Positions 1 to 7,866 of a stretch of 64,000 nt of DNA are shown one piece after another. The notes under the pieces are model-generated. The model saw only the letters and a program-made list of their open reading frames with translations, ran no database searches and had not been told where the DNA came from. This DNA is from Chryseobacterium piscicola (GTDB taxonomy: Bacteria > Bacteroidota > Bacteroidia > Flavobacteriales > Weeksellaceae): contig NZ_FTOJ01000002.1 in NCBI RefSeq assembly GCF_900156685.1, positions 372,001-436,000 of the forward strand, given 5' to 3'. Within the stretch, counting starts at the first letter, position 1, and every line of letters begins with the position of its first letter. The translations under genes and the position numbers were made by a program.

Positions 1-64
1 TTCTATTTTTTGCATTTCCGTAAATGCTAAAAATGATAAAACATGGAATTAGAATTTTTTTCAT
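1..64 (-). CDS. Partial secreted protein (N-terminus only)
   Basis: An ATG read leftward from base 64 opens a frame that runs off the left edge. Only about 21 residues are visible. They begin MKKILI, continue with a hydrophobic stretch and end near a GNA motif, which looks like an N-terminal signal peptide. The start lies 11 bases after the stop of the upstream gene on the same strand (76-495), so the two probably share a transcript. The function cannot be judged from this fragment. Confidence 0.55.
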   Translation of the reverse strand, partial: MKKILIPCFIIFSIYGNAKNR

Positions 65-75
65 GATATAACCAG

Positions 76-495
76 TTATTTAAAAATTTTATTGTACCAC
101 CCACTTACATCTTTCTTAATAAGCTCATGATATTCGTACAGCAATGATGCTAAGCTTGAATTAGCTCTCTGACTTTTATACGAATTTACTGTAAGATAAC
201 CATAAAAGTTCCCATTTTTATCTACTACAATTGGAGGATTTGAGGCATAATTATTCCATGGTGAGTATGAACTGTATTCGTTTCCATAAGTTCCATAAGA
301 ATTCCAAATAGATTTTGTATTATATGAGTTACCATAAGTTCCGTAACTATTCCAAATAGAATTTTTATCGTACGAATCACAATTTAAACATCCTAAGTAC
401 TCATCTTGATCTGATCCGCCATATATATGTAGCGTTTGAGCACTTAAGATTATCGAAAACAGAAAAAATGTAAGAAAGTGTAATTTATTTTGCAT
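76..495 (-). CDS. Secreted repeat protein, unknown function
   Basis: A protein of 139 residues. I chose the ATG at 495 rather than the upstream in-frame ATG at 591 because it places a clean signal peptide (MQNKLHF, hydrophobic core, SAQ cleavage-like site) at the N-terminus and puts a TATCTTTG promoter element 23 bases upstream. The mature part carries two exact copies of SIWNSYGTYGN (about residues 46-57 and 62-73) and a third degenerate copy (SPWNNYASN). It also has a C-terminal region containing DKNGNFYGYL. Short NPYG/YGS-type repeat proteins like this occur in several bacterial phyla as uncharacterised secreted proteins. It lies upstream of, and probably co-transcribed with, another exported protein at the left edge. 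No enzymatic motif is visible. Confidence 0.7.
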   Translation of the reverse strand: MQNKLHFLTFFLFSIILSAQTLHIYGGSDQDEYLGCLNCDSYDKNSIWNSYGTYGNSYNTKSIWNSYGTYGNEYSSYSPWNNYASNPPIVVDKNGNFYGYLTVNSYKSQRANSSLASLLYEYHELIKKDVSGWYNKIFK

Positions 496-518
496 GCTAG
501 GATCTTTTGTTTTTTTTG

Positions 519-526
519 CAAAGATA
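519..526 (-). promoter_or_regulatory. Promoter -7 element (TATCTTTG)
   Basis: On the minus strand this reads TATCTTTG, a perfect match to the Bacteroidota -7 consensus TANNTTTG. It lies 23 bases before the ATG at 495. No convincing TTTG -33 partner is seen at the usual spacing, so the promoter call rests on one half. Confidence 0.45.
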
Positions 527-716
527 TAGTGTGTGGATGCATAAAAATTACGGTTATCCTTAATTTCAAAAATAAATACAAAAAACTTCAAAATATTCAG
601 TATTTCTACTGAAATTTTAAAAGCCTTTTGTCATATACTAAAGGATATTTTATTACATTCTCGATAAATATTTGCTTTCTAAAAAAATTCGCTTTTCACC
701 ACTTTCTCCCACAATC

Positions 717-799
717 CTTCGGGAACTCTTCGGGTTTCCTTCGGAAAACACATACTTTTCCCGAACAACTCTCGAACAAACCCCAAACAAAAGCCGAAG
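717..799. repeat. Phased 11-bp repeats in inverted arrangement
   Basis: Three copies of CTTCGGG/A start at 717, 728 and 739, exactly 11 bases apart. After a 14-base gap, four copies of the reverse-complement-like motif CCCGAAC (variants CTCGAAC, CCCAAAC, GCCGAAG) start at 760, 771, 782 and 793, again exactly 11 bases apart. The two arms are roughly complementary and could pair. The cluster sits about 90-175 bases upstream of the S9 peptidase ATG at 891. The rest of the 496-890 intergenic stretch shows nothing I can assign. The role could be a phased protein-binding array, an imperfect hairpin or a genus-specific intergenic repeat. Confidence 0.6.
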
Positions 800-890
800 A
801 AATATCCTTTTCAGAAAGTCTTATTCATCTCAAAATTATTCCTCCAACAAAAACTATTTTTCATTAATTTCGTCAAAAATCAAAAAGATT

Positions 891-3293
891 ATGAAGATTA
901 AATTAACCATCTGTTTACTGGCTTTTCTGAATTTTTATGAAGCGCAGGAAAATATCGGTTTTCAAAAACCATCTGCTGAAATTTTACAGCTTGCAGATTA
1001 CGACAGACCGCCAAGTGTGCTCACCAATGCAAAGAAAGACTGGGTAGTTTTTGTGTACAGACCAACCTATAAAACCCTTGATGACCTTAATCAGCAAGAA
1101 ATGAAATTGGGAGGACTGAGAATTAACCCCGTGACTAATATTTCGAGCTCGGTAACGTATGCCAATAATCTGAAAGTGCGAAAAATGAATGATAAGACCG
1201 AAACTCAGGTGAAAGGTCTTCCTCAAAATCCGAAAATTACCAACACGAGCTTTTCGCCAGACGAAAAGAAAATGGCGTTTACCAACACTACTGATAAAGG
1301 AGTGGAACTTTGGATTGTTGATCTTCAGACTGCGACAGCAAAAAAGGTTTCTCAGGATAATCTGAATGCCAATTATGGTTCGCCCTATATCTGGATGAAA
1401 GATTCTGAGAATTTTTTAATTAAAGTGCTTCCGGCCAACCGTTCGAAATTGCTTGATTCTTCTAAAGATTTACCTACAGGCCCGATTGTTTCCACTGCAG
1501 ATGGAAAAGTTTCTCAGAACAGAACCTATCAGGATTTGCTGAAAAATCCTCAGGATGAAAAGAATTTTGATAATCTGATGAGCTCTGAGCTGTATCATAC
1601 TGACTTCAATGGAAATCAGAAAAAATTTAAAGAAAAAGATCTGTATGCCGGTCTGTCTTATTCTCCTGACGGAAAATATTTGATGGCAACCACGATTAAA
1701 AGACCTTATTCTTACATCGTTCCCTTGAACAGATTTCCGATGACTTCAACTGTTTATGATGCGAGTGGAAATGTAGTAAAAGTGGTAAATGAGATTCCGC
1801 TGAACGAAATTATGCCTAAAGGTTTCTCCTCCGTAAGAGCCGGAAAAAGGGACATGAGCTGGAGAAGCGATATGCCTGCAACTTTGGTTTATGCTGAAGC
1901 TTTGGATGGTGGTGACCAATCTAAATCAGCGGAATTCAGAGATGAAGTTTTTACTTTGGATGCGCCTTTTAACGGGAGTCCGAGGTCTTTTTTTAAAACA
2001 AAACAGAGGTATGAAGGCACCAGTTGGACCAATAATCATTACGCTATTGTTTCTGAAGGCTGGTATGATACCAGAAATACAAAATCTTATTTAATTGACC
2101 TTAACAACGGGAAATCTCAGGTGATTGATGACCGAAATTATCAGGATGTGTACAGCGATCCAGGGAATTTTAACACGACTAAAAATGATTTCGGAAGATA
2201 CGTTGTTGATATGAAAGGAGAGAAGGCTTACCTCATCGGGGCAGGGTTTACAAAAGAAGGTCAGCATCCATTTATAGATGAAATGGATATGAAATCTCTG
2301 AAAAAGAAAAGACTCTACACGTCTAACCTGAAAAATGCGAAGGAAGAAATCATCGATATTATTGATCCTAAAAAAGGAGACGTTTTAACGATACAGCAGT
2401 CTGCAAGTTCATATCCGAATTATTTTAAGAAGAATATAAAGTCTAATACATCTGAGCCGGTAACGCAGTTTGCCAATCCTTTTGAAAGCATAAAAGATGT
2501 TTACAAAGAAGTGATTACTTATAAACGAAATGATGGAGTTACTTTAACTGGAACTCTTTATCTACCTGCTAATTACGATAGAAAAGCAAAGAAAGAGAAA
2601 CTACCTTTATTGATTTGGGCGTATCCCACGGAATATAAAGATAAAAATACGGCAGGGCAGAACACGCAAAACCCGAATGATTTCACTTTCCCATACTACG
2701 GATCATTTGTTTACTGGACGGCAAAAGGCTATGCAGTACTAGATGATGCAGCTTTCCCAATCATTGGTGAAGGAAAAACAGAGCCTAATGATACTTTTAT
2801 CACGCAATTGGTTGCCAACGGAAAAGCGGCGATAGATGCAATAGATCAGTTAGGTTACATCGATAGAAAAAAAGTAGCCGTTGGCGGACATTCTTATGGA
2901 GCTTTTATGACAGCTAATCTTCTAACGCATTCTAAAGATTACGCTTGTGGAATTGCTCGTAGCGGTGCTTATAACAGGACATTGACGCCATTCGGTTTTC
3001 AGAGTGAGCAGAGGAATTACTGGGACGTACCGGAAATCTACAACGGAATGTCACCATTCATGAATGCCGACAAAATGAAGACGCCATTGCTGCTGATTCA
3101 TGGTGATGCTGATAATAATCCCGGAACATTTACATTACAGACTGAAAGATATTTTCAGGCTTTGAAAAATTTGGGAGCTCCAGTGAAAATGGTACTCTTG
3201 CCGAAAGAAGCGCACGGATATGTTGCGAAAGAAAATATTCTGCATCTGCTTTGGGAACAAGATCAGTTTCTGGAGAAGTGTTTGAAAAAGTAA
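891..3293 (+). CDS. S9 family serine peptidase, glutamyl endopeptidase-like
   Basis: An exported serine peptidase of 800 residues. The reading frame is open back to 672, but the ATG at 891 gives a proper signal peptide (MKIKLTICLLAFLNFYEAQ). An N-terminal beta-propeller-like region (about 40-600) precedes an alpha/beta-hydrolase catalytic domain. The likely triad is Ser668 (GGHSYGAF), Asp741 (IHGDADNNPG) and His775 (EAHGY). The C-terminal segment, including RSGAYNRTLTPFGFQ and HGDADNNPGT, closely matches what I remember of the plant chloroplast glutamyl endopeptidase (S9D) branch rather than DPP-IV or POP, so cleavage after Glu is a reasonable inference. It is monocistronic, followed by a strong terminator, with a phased repeat cluster upstream. 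It probably acts in the periplasm on peptides. Confidence 0.88.
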   Translation: MKIKLTICLLAFLNFYEAQENIGFQKPSAEILQLADYDRPPSVLTNAKKDWVVFVYRPTYKTLDDLNQQEMKLGGLRINPVTNISSSVTYANNLKVRKMNDKTETQVKGLPQNPKITNTSFSPDEKKMAFTNTTDKGVELWIVDLQTATAKKVSQDNLNANYGSPYIWMKDSENFLIKVLPANRSKLLDSSKDLPTGPIVSTADGKVSQNRTYQDLLKNPQDEKNFDNLMSSELYHTDFNGNQKKFKEKDLYAGLSYSPDGKYLMATTIKRPYSYIVPLNRFPMTSTVYDASGNVVKVVNEIPLNEIMPKGFSSVRAGKRDMSWRSDMPATLVYAEALDGGDQSKSAEFRDEVFTLDAPFNGSPRSFFKTKQRYEGTSWTNNHYAIVSEGWYDTRNTKSYLIDLNNGKSQVIDDRNYQDVYSDPGNFNTTKNDFGRYVVDMKGEKAYLIGAGFTKEGQHPFIDEMDMKSLKKKRLYTSNLKNAKEEIIDIIDPKKGDVLTIQQSASSYPNYFKKNIKSNTSEPVTQFANPFESIKDVYKEVITYKRNDGVTLTGTLYLPANYDRKAKKEKLPLLIWAYPTEYKDKNTAGQNTQNPNDFTFPYYGSFVYWTAKGYAVLDDAAFPIIGEGKTEPNDTFITQLVANGKAAIDAIDQLGYIDRKKVAVGGHSYGAFMTANLLTHSKDYACGIARSGAYNRTLTPFGFQSEQRNYWDVPEIYNGMSPFMNADKMKTPLLLIHGDADNNPGTFTLQTERYFQALKNLGAPVKMVLLPKEAHGYVAKENILHLLWEQDQFLEKCLKK

Positions 3294-3312
3294 GACAAGA
3301 TTATTTATTATA

Positions 3313-3353
3313 AAATAACCCCTGAAAGTTAAATTTTCAGGGGTTATTTTTTT
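3313..3353 (+). terminator. Intrinsic terminator after S9 peptidase
   Basis: A perfect 15-bp stem (3313-3327 with 3335-3349, core AACCCCTGAAA) has a 7-base loop and is followed by a T run. Flanking A and T runs make it usable in both directions, serving the convergent gene at 3371 as well. Confidence 0.88.
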
Positions 3354-3370
3354 AGTTTTAAAACTAAAAT

Positions 3371-3619
3371 TTATTTATCGATAGATCCCAAAACCTTTTG
3401 TGCAAAAGAGTTTAGGGCATCTTTTTCGCTCATTCCGTTTTTTACGTTGGTGTGAACTTCCAAAGCTCCGCAGATATTGGTAATCAATTCTCCGGCAACA
3501 TTCAGGTCTTCTTCACTCGTTCCTCTGAATTCGCTGAAACTTTCCAAAACTTCTAAAGTTTTTTCTAAGTTTTCAGGCGTTTGATTCTGGTAAAACTGTC
3601 TGATAATAGGCAACTTCAT
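3371..3619 (-). CDS. DUF6952 family small protein
   Basis: A soluble protein of 82 residues without signal peptide or membrane segment. The opening MKLPIIRQF, the central ELITNICGALEV and the ending ALNSFAQKVLGSIDK match the style of DUF6952, a small family I know only from Bacteroidota, usually beside a thioredoxin. Its ATG overlaps the stop of the upstream thioredoxin gene by one base (TAATG), implying translational coupling and a shared role. No catalytic residues are recognisable. A partner or adaptor of the thioredoxin is a guess from context only. Confidence 0.75.
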   Translation of the reverse strand: MKLPIIRQFYQNQTPENLEKTLEVLESFSEFRGTSEEDLNVAGELITNICGALEVHTNVKNGMSEKDALNSFAQKVLGSIDK

Positions 3620-3924
3620 TATAATTCGTTGAATAAATTAATTAAACTTTCTGCCTGATTAGATTGCACCTGATTCACTAATTCTCCGTTTTTGAATATG
3701 GCAAATGTAGGAAGGTTATCAACCTTAGCAAGTTTTCTGCTTTCGGGAAGTTTCTCTGCATCAACATATAAAAATGGTATTGCATCGTTTTCTGAAGCTA
3801 ATTTTTTGAATTTCGGCTTCATTATTCTGCAGTTTCCGCACCATGTTGCACCATATTGCACTACAACTTTTTCGTTATCACTTACAATTTTTTGCAATGT
3901 GTCTTCTGCTAATTCTGTATACAT
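3619..3924 (-). CDS. Thioredoxin family protein
   Basis: A cytoplasmic thioredoxin-fold protein of 101 residues with the active-site motif WCGNC (Cys29 and Cys32) instead of the classical WCGPC. The conserved cis-proline is in the LPTFAIF segment. It is likely a thiol-disulfide reductant or redox-buffering protein. It is translationally coupled to the DUF6952 gene downstream and lies downstream of the peroxiredoxin gene at 4049-4681 on the same strand. This suggests a small peroxide/thiol module in which it may reduce the peroxiredoxin. The CGNC variant would alter redox potential relative to CGPC. The intergenic region on the peroxiredoxin side carries four copies of a 10-mer. Confidence 0.88.
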   Translation of the reverse strand: MYTELAEDTLQKIVSDNEKVVVQYGATWCGNCRIMKPKFKKLASENDAIPFLYVDAEKLPESRKLAKVDNLPTFAIFKNGELVNQVQSNQAESLINLFNEL

Positions 3925-3931
3925 AATTTCA

Positions 3932-4036
3932 ATTTGAAAATTTGGTAATTTATTTATTTGAAAATGTCATTAAATAGAAAATGAGATAATTTTAAACTAA
4001 CCAAAGATTAATTTTCAAATTATCTCATTTTCAAAT
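3932..4036. repeat. ATTTGAAAAT repeats and 16-bp hairpin
   Basis: The 10-mer ATTTGAAAAT occurs twice directly (3932-3941, 3956-3965) and twice inverted as ATTTTCAAAT (4011-4020, 4027-4036). Overlapping this is a perfect 16-bp inverted repeat (3977-3992 with 4017-4032) around a 24-base loop. It separates the peroxiredoxin gene from the thioredoxin gene, both on the minus strand. The hairpin may end the peroxiredoxin transcript, although no immediate T run follows it. The 10-mers could be regulator sites for the thioredoxin promoter. Confidence 0.55.
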
Positions 4037-4048
4037 TAACACTTTATC

Positions 4049-4681
4049 TTAGTTTTTTGCTAAATATTCTGCAGTAGAAGTTCTGTCTGCTTTCATTGCG
4101 TCTTTTCCTTCTTCCCAATTGGCAGGGCAAACTTCACCGTGCTTCTGTACGTGAGTATACGCATCAATCATTCTTAAAAATTCTTTTACGTTTCTTCCTA
4201 AAGGCATATCATTTATTGCTTCGTGGAATACTTTACCAGTCTCATCAATTAAATAAGTTGCTCTGTAAGTTACGTTTGAACCGGTAAAGTACTCATTACC
4301 TTCTTCGTCAAAATCTATATCTTGATCTACGATATCTAATAAATTAGCCAATTGTCTGTGAGTATCAGCTAAAAGTGGATAAGTTACCCCTTCTATACCT
4401 CCATTTTCTTTAGAAACATTTAACCATGCGAAGTGTACTTCATTGGTATCGCAAGAAGCACCTATTACTTTGGTGTTTCTTTTTTCGAATTCACCTAAAG
4501 CTTCTTGGAAAGCGTGAAGTTCAGTTGGGCAAACGAAAGTGAAATCTTTTGGGTACCAAAACAATAATACTTTTTGTTGATTTTCTGTTGCTTCCTGAAA
4601 TAGATTGATTCTTAAATCATCTCCCATATAAGACATTGCATCGATTGCTACGTTCGGGAATTTTTTTCCTACTAAAGACAT
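4049..4681 (-). CDS. 2-Cys peroxiredoxin (AhpC/TSA family)
   Basis: A cytoplasmic peroxidase of 210 residues that reduces hydrogen peroxide and organic hydroperoxides. The peroxidatic cysteine is Cys51 in FTFVCPTE and the resolving cysteine is Cys185 in GEVCPANW, as in typical 2-Cys enzymes of the AhpC/Prx1 group. The length is a little above the E. coli AhpC norm of about 187. No ahpF gene is adjacent. The nearest possible electron donor is the CGNC thioredoxin downstream on the same strand. A TATATTTG promoter element lies 36-43 bases upstream of the ATG. Confidence 0.93.
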   Translation of the reverse strand: MSLVGKKFPNVAIDAMSYMGDDLRINLFQEATENQQKVLLFWYPKDFTFVCPTELHAFQEALGEFEKRNTKVIGASCDTNEVHFAWLNVSKENGGIEGVTYPLLADTHRQLANLLDIVDQDIDFDEEGNEYFTGSNVTYRATYLIDETGKVFHEAINDMPLGRNVKEFLRMIDAYTHVQKHGEVCPANWEEGKDAMKADRTSTAEYLAKN

Positions 4682-4716
4682 AATTTTCTAGTTTTTAATT
4701 AAATATTTTAATGGTG

Positions 4717-4724
4717 CAAATATA
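4717..4724 (-). promoter_or_regulatory. Promoter -7 element (TATATTTG)
   Basis: On the minus strand this reads TATATTTG, matching TANNTTTG, and lies 36 bases upstream of the peroxiredoxin ATG. A -33 TTTG at proper spacing is not evident. Confidence 0.45.
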
Positions 4725-4867
4725 TTGCTTTCTGTCTATTGATTTTATTTGTTTTGATAAATAAAATCTATAATTGTTTTTGGTTTAAAAATGCTTCTAA
4801 AAAGATAATTTAATAAATATCAAGATATTAAACTAATATTTTTGAAATTAAATAAAGGTTTTGTCTA

Positions 4868-4905
4868 TTAAAATAAAATCAGATTTAAGTTTGCACCTAA
4901 ATCTG
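4868..4905 (-). terminator. Terminator of the aminotransferase gene
   Basis: The arms CAGATTTA (4880-4887) and TAAATCTG (4898-4905) form a stem. In the minus direction it is followed by a T-rich tract. It lies just beyond the stop of the gene ending at 4931. Confidence 0.6.
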
Positions 4906-4930
4906 AAATATAATTTGAAATAATTAGGTT

Positions 4931-6124
4931 TTAAATAGTTTTTTCCAAAACTTCTTTTATTCTTCTCATTGCTTCTTTCAAATCTTCTTCGGAAGCAGCA
5001 TAAGAAAATCGTATGCATTCTGGACTGCCGAAGGAAACACCTCCAACGCAGCCTACATGAGCTTTTTCTAAAAGAAACATCGCAAAATCATCCGCATCTT
5101 TTATTTCTGTTCCATCTAAAGTTTTCCCTATATAATAAGAAATATCTGGGAAGAAATAGAAAGCTGCTTTTGGCAATAATACTTTAAATCCTGTAATCTC
5201 TTTCATCAATTCAAACATCAGATTTCTTCTTTTTTCGAAAGCGTTAATCATATATTTGTACTCCGAAGAATCAGTTTGAAGGGCAACGATAGAAGCTCTT
5301 TGAGCAACGGTATTTGCTCCGCTGGTCATTTGCCCTTGTACTTTTTCACAAGCTTTTGCGAGCCATTCTGGGCATGCAGAATACCCTATTCTCCAACCGG
5401 TCATTGCAAAAGCTTTAGACATCCCATTGATTACAGCAGTTTGCTCATATACTTCTGGGAACTGAGCAATAGAAGTAGTTTTGGTTTCGTAGTTAATGTA
5501 TTCGTAAATTTCATCTGAAATCACTGTTACATGAGGATATTTTGCAATAACTTTAGCCAGAGATTTCAATTCATCATAAGTATAATAACCACCTGAAGGA
5601 TTACATGGTGAGCTGAAAAGTATCGCTTTAGTTTTATCATTTATAGCTTCCTCAAGCTGTTCTGCAGTGATTTTAAAATCTGTGACATAGGATGTAGGAA
5701 GCATTACAGAATTTCCACCCATCATTTTCACCATCTCGTCATAGCTTACCCAATATGGTGTAGGAAGAATAACTTCGTCTCCATCATTTACAATTGCTGC
5801 CAAAACATTTATTATTGCTTGCTTAGCACCGTTGGAAACACAAATTTGTGAAGGTTTGTAATCTAAATTATTGTCTCTCTTTAATTTATCTGAAATCGCC
5901 TGACGTAATTCTAAAAAACCAGGAACAGGAGAATAATGACTGTAGTTTTCATTGATGGCATCAAATGCAGCTTGCTTTATATTGTCTGGAACATCAAAAT
6001 CTGGTTCGCCAAGAGTTAAAGAAATGACATCTATTCCGCTAGCCTTCATTTCTCTGGCCTTATTAGACATTACGAAAGTTTGAGAGTAACCTAATCTATT
6101 TACTCTGTCTGAAAGTTTATTCAT
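4931..6124 (-). CDS. Aspartate aminotransferase-like PLP enzyme (class I/II)
   Basis: A PLP-dependent aminotransferase of 397 residues, probably transferring amino groups between aspartate or another amino acid and 2-oxoglutarate. Family signatures are the N-terminal SLTLGEPDFDVP, the SPCNPSGGYY segment, SDEIYEYI, and the PLP-binding Lys237 in NGMSKAFAMTGWRIGY. The sequence has the style of the Ib subgroup common in Bacteroidota, Bacillus and Thermus, some members of which also accept prephenate. Specificity cannot be settled from sequence alone. It stands alone, with its own TATATTTG element upstream and a terminator downstream. Confidence 0.9.
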   Translation of the reverse strand: MNKLSDRVNRLGYSQTFVMSNKAREMKASGIDVISLTLGEPDFDVPDNIKQAAFDAINENYSHYSPVPGFLELRQAISDKLKRDNNLDYKPSQICVSNGAKQAIINVLAAIVNDGDEVILPTPYWVSYDEMVKMMGGNSVMLPTSYVTDFKITAEQLEEAINDKTKAILFSSPCNPSGGYYTYDELKSLAKVIAKYPHVTVISDEIYEYINYETKTTSIAQFPEVYEQTAVINGMSKAFAMTGWRIGYSACPEWLAKACEKVQGQMTSGANTVAQRASIVALQTDSSEYKYMINAFEKRRNLMFELMKEITGFKVLLPKAAFYFFPDISYYIGKTLDGTEIKDADDFAMFLLEKAHVGCVGGVSFGSPECIRFSYAASEEDLKEAMRRIKEVLEKTI

Positions 6125-6143
6125 GAATTTTTTGTCTTTTAAA

Positions 6144-6151
6144 CAAATATA
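6144..6151 (-). promoter_or_regulatory. Promoter -7 element (TATATTTG)
   Basis: On the minus strand this reads TATATTTG, 20 bases before the aminotransferase ATG at 6124. No clear -33 partner is seen. Confidence 0.45.
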
Positions 6152-6281
6152 GAAATAAAGACTATGACTAAAAAACTATAATACCACAAATATTTAGATT
6201 TTGCTTCAAGTAATACCACATTGATAAACAAAAATCACTTTCTCTAGAAATTTTTTGTTTATTTTTGAGAAAATTTATACT

Positions 6282-7103
6282 ATGCTGAGACTTCTTTTCT
6301 TACTGTTAGCAACGTCTTTATTCGGACAAAATTATCGTTTTGTTTATGAATACAAATTCAGACCAGATATTGTGATAAAAGACTCGTTGGTGACAGACTA
6401 CATGAATCTTGATACAGATGGTAAAGAGTCTTATTTCTACAACGCTGCGAAATTTGAAAAAGATTCGGCTTATGCTAGTACAAAAGATTCTAAAGTGCTT
6501 TCAGAATTCAAAAATTATGATAGAAATCTTACATACACTATTCATAAAATCTATTCACCTAAGAGTGTGAAATTTTACGATAAATTTCAGACAGCCAATT
6601 TGGTTATCAAAGAAAATCAATTTCCGGAATGGAAAATTAAAAACGATTTCAAAAAAATTGGAGAAATCAATTGCCAAAGAGCTGTTGCAGAATATAGAGG
6701 ACGAATCTGGGAGGTGTGGTTCAGTAAAGATTATGCTATTAGTGATGGACCTTACAAATTTTCAGGATTGCCGGGGCTTGTGGTTCAGATTAACGATACT
6801 GAAAAAGATCACGAATTTAATTTAATTCAAATAAAAAAAATAAAAACGAATTACGATTTTTTACCTAAATCTAATAAGGAAATTAACGAAAAAGAGTACA
6901 GAAAACTTTGGGCAGATTACCGTTTCACTTCTGATGAAATAGATAGTATGAATATGAATTCTAAAGAAGGGAATATTACTTTACACCTAAAAGATGGGTA
7001 TACAAGCAAAATAAGTCTTGAAAAACTCAAAAAAAATAAAGATATGGATGCTGCACTTTCTGCACTGCTTTCGAAATCTAAAAATAGAATTGAGAGAGAT
7101 TAA
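6282..7103 (+). CDS. GLPGLI family secreted protein
   Basis: An exported protein of 273 residues. The frame is open from 6255, but the ATG at 6282 puts the signal peptide (MLRLLFLLLATSLFGQ) at the very N-terminus. The diagnostic segment KFSGLPGLVVQI (about residues 164-175) assigns it to the GLPGLI family, found almost only in Bacteroidota, usually annotated as GLPGLI family protein or Por-secretion-system related, with no established function. A preceding segment (RAVAEYRGRIWEVWFSKD) and a lysine-rich tail fit the family layout. A TATTTTTG element lies at 6260-6267. It stands alone upstream of rsmG. Confidence 0.9.
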   Translation: MLRLLFLLLATSLFGQNYRFVYEYKFRPDIVIKDSLVTDYMNLDTDGKESYFYNAAKFEKDSAYASTKDSKVLSEFKNYDRNLTYTIHKIYSPKSVKFYDKFQTANLVIKENQFPEWKIKNDFKKIGEINCQRAVAEYRGRIWEVWFSKDYAISDGPYKFSGLPGLVVQINDTEKDHEFNLIQIKKIKTNYDFLPKSNKEINEKEYRKLWADYRFTSDEIDSMNMNSKEGNITLHLKDGYTSKISLEKLKKNKDMDAALSALLSKSKNRIERD

Positions 7104-7115
7104 TTTTGCATAAAC

Positions 7116-7146
7116 TTGATTCACGATACTAAAAACTTTATTTTTG
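7116..7146 (+). promoter_or_regulatory. Promoter for rsmG
   Basis: TTG at 7116-7118, a 20-base spacer and TATTTTTG at 7139-7146 match the Bacteroidota -33/-7 consensus. The predicted start point would leave a leader of about 15 bases before the ATG at 7166. Confidence 0.65.
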
Positions 7147-7165
7147 CTCAAATATACTATTTAAG

Positions 7166-7801
7166 ATGTCTACAGCTTTATTATTAAAATATTTCCCCAA
7201 TCTTACTGATGTTCAGAAAGAACAGTTTTCAAAACTTGAAGAACTTTATACAGAATGGAATGAAAAAATCAATGTGATTTCCCGTAAAGATATGGAATCT
7301 CTATACGAAAAGCATATTCTACATTCTTTAGGAATTGCAAAAGTGATGAGTTTTTCTCCTGGAACAAAAGTGTTGGATATCGGCACTGGTGGTGGATTCC
7401 CGGGGATTCCTTTAGCAATTTTGTTTCCCGAAACTCAGTTTACGCTAATAGATTCTATCGGGAAAAAGATTACTGTGGTGGAGGCTGTAGCAGAAGGAGT
7501 GGGATTAACGAACGTAAAGGCAATTCACGGAAGAGCTGAGAAATTAAAAGAAAAATTTCATTTTGTAGTCAGTAGAGCGGTAACACAAATGCCAGAATTT
7601 CTTCGTTGGCTGAAAGGAAAATTTGAAAAAGAACAATTTAACACAAAACACAATGGTGTTCTCTATCTAAAAGGTGGTGAACTAGCTGAAGAACTTGCAG
7701 GTTTGAAATGCGAAATTTTTAGCCTTAAAAATTATTTTGAAGAAGAATTTTATGACACTAAAAAAGTGGTATATTTATCAAAAGGTAATTTTAATTCATA
7801 A
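7166..7801 (+). CDS. rsmG: 16S rRNA (guanine527-N7)-methyltransferase RsmG
   Basis: A protein of 211 residues, the usual RsmG (GidB) length. It is a SAM-dependent Rossmann methyltransferase that makes m7G527 in 16S rRNA. The SAM-binding motif VLDIGTGGGFPGIPLAI (about residues 70-86) and the following TLIDSIGKK acidic-loop segment are characteristic, as is the later FHFVVSRAV. Loss of this enzyme is known to give low-level streptomycin resistance in several bacteria. It has its own promoter and is followed 65 bases later by a lipoprotein gene that may read from the same transcript. Confidence 0.95.
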   Translation: MSTALLLKYFPNLTDVQKEQFSKLEELYTEWNEKINVISRKDMESLYEKHILHSLGIAKVMSFSPGTKVLDIGTGGGFPGIPLAILFPETQFTLIDSIGKKITVVEAVAEGVGLTNVKAIHGRAEKLKEKFHFVVSRAVTQMPEFLRWLKGKFEKEQFNTKHNGVLYLKGGELAEELAGLKCEIFSLKNYFEEEFYDTKKVVYLSKGNFNS

Positions 7802-7866
7802 ATAAGTAAATTTTTTTAATCTTTTTTTTCGAAAATTTAAAATAATAAAAAATAAAATTTAATGCT

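Noticed and set aside
672..890. Longer N-terminus for the S9 peptidase
   Set aside because: The extension is rich in Phe, Ser and Thr, runs through the phased repeats and would bury the signal peptide that begins at 891.
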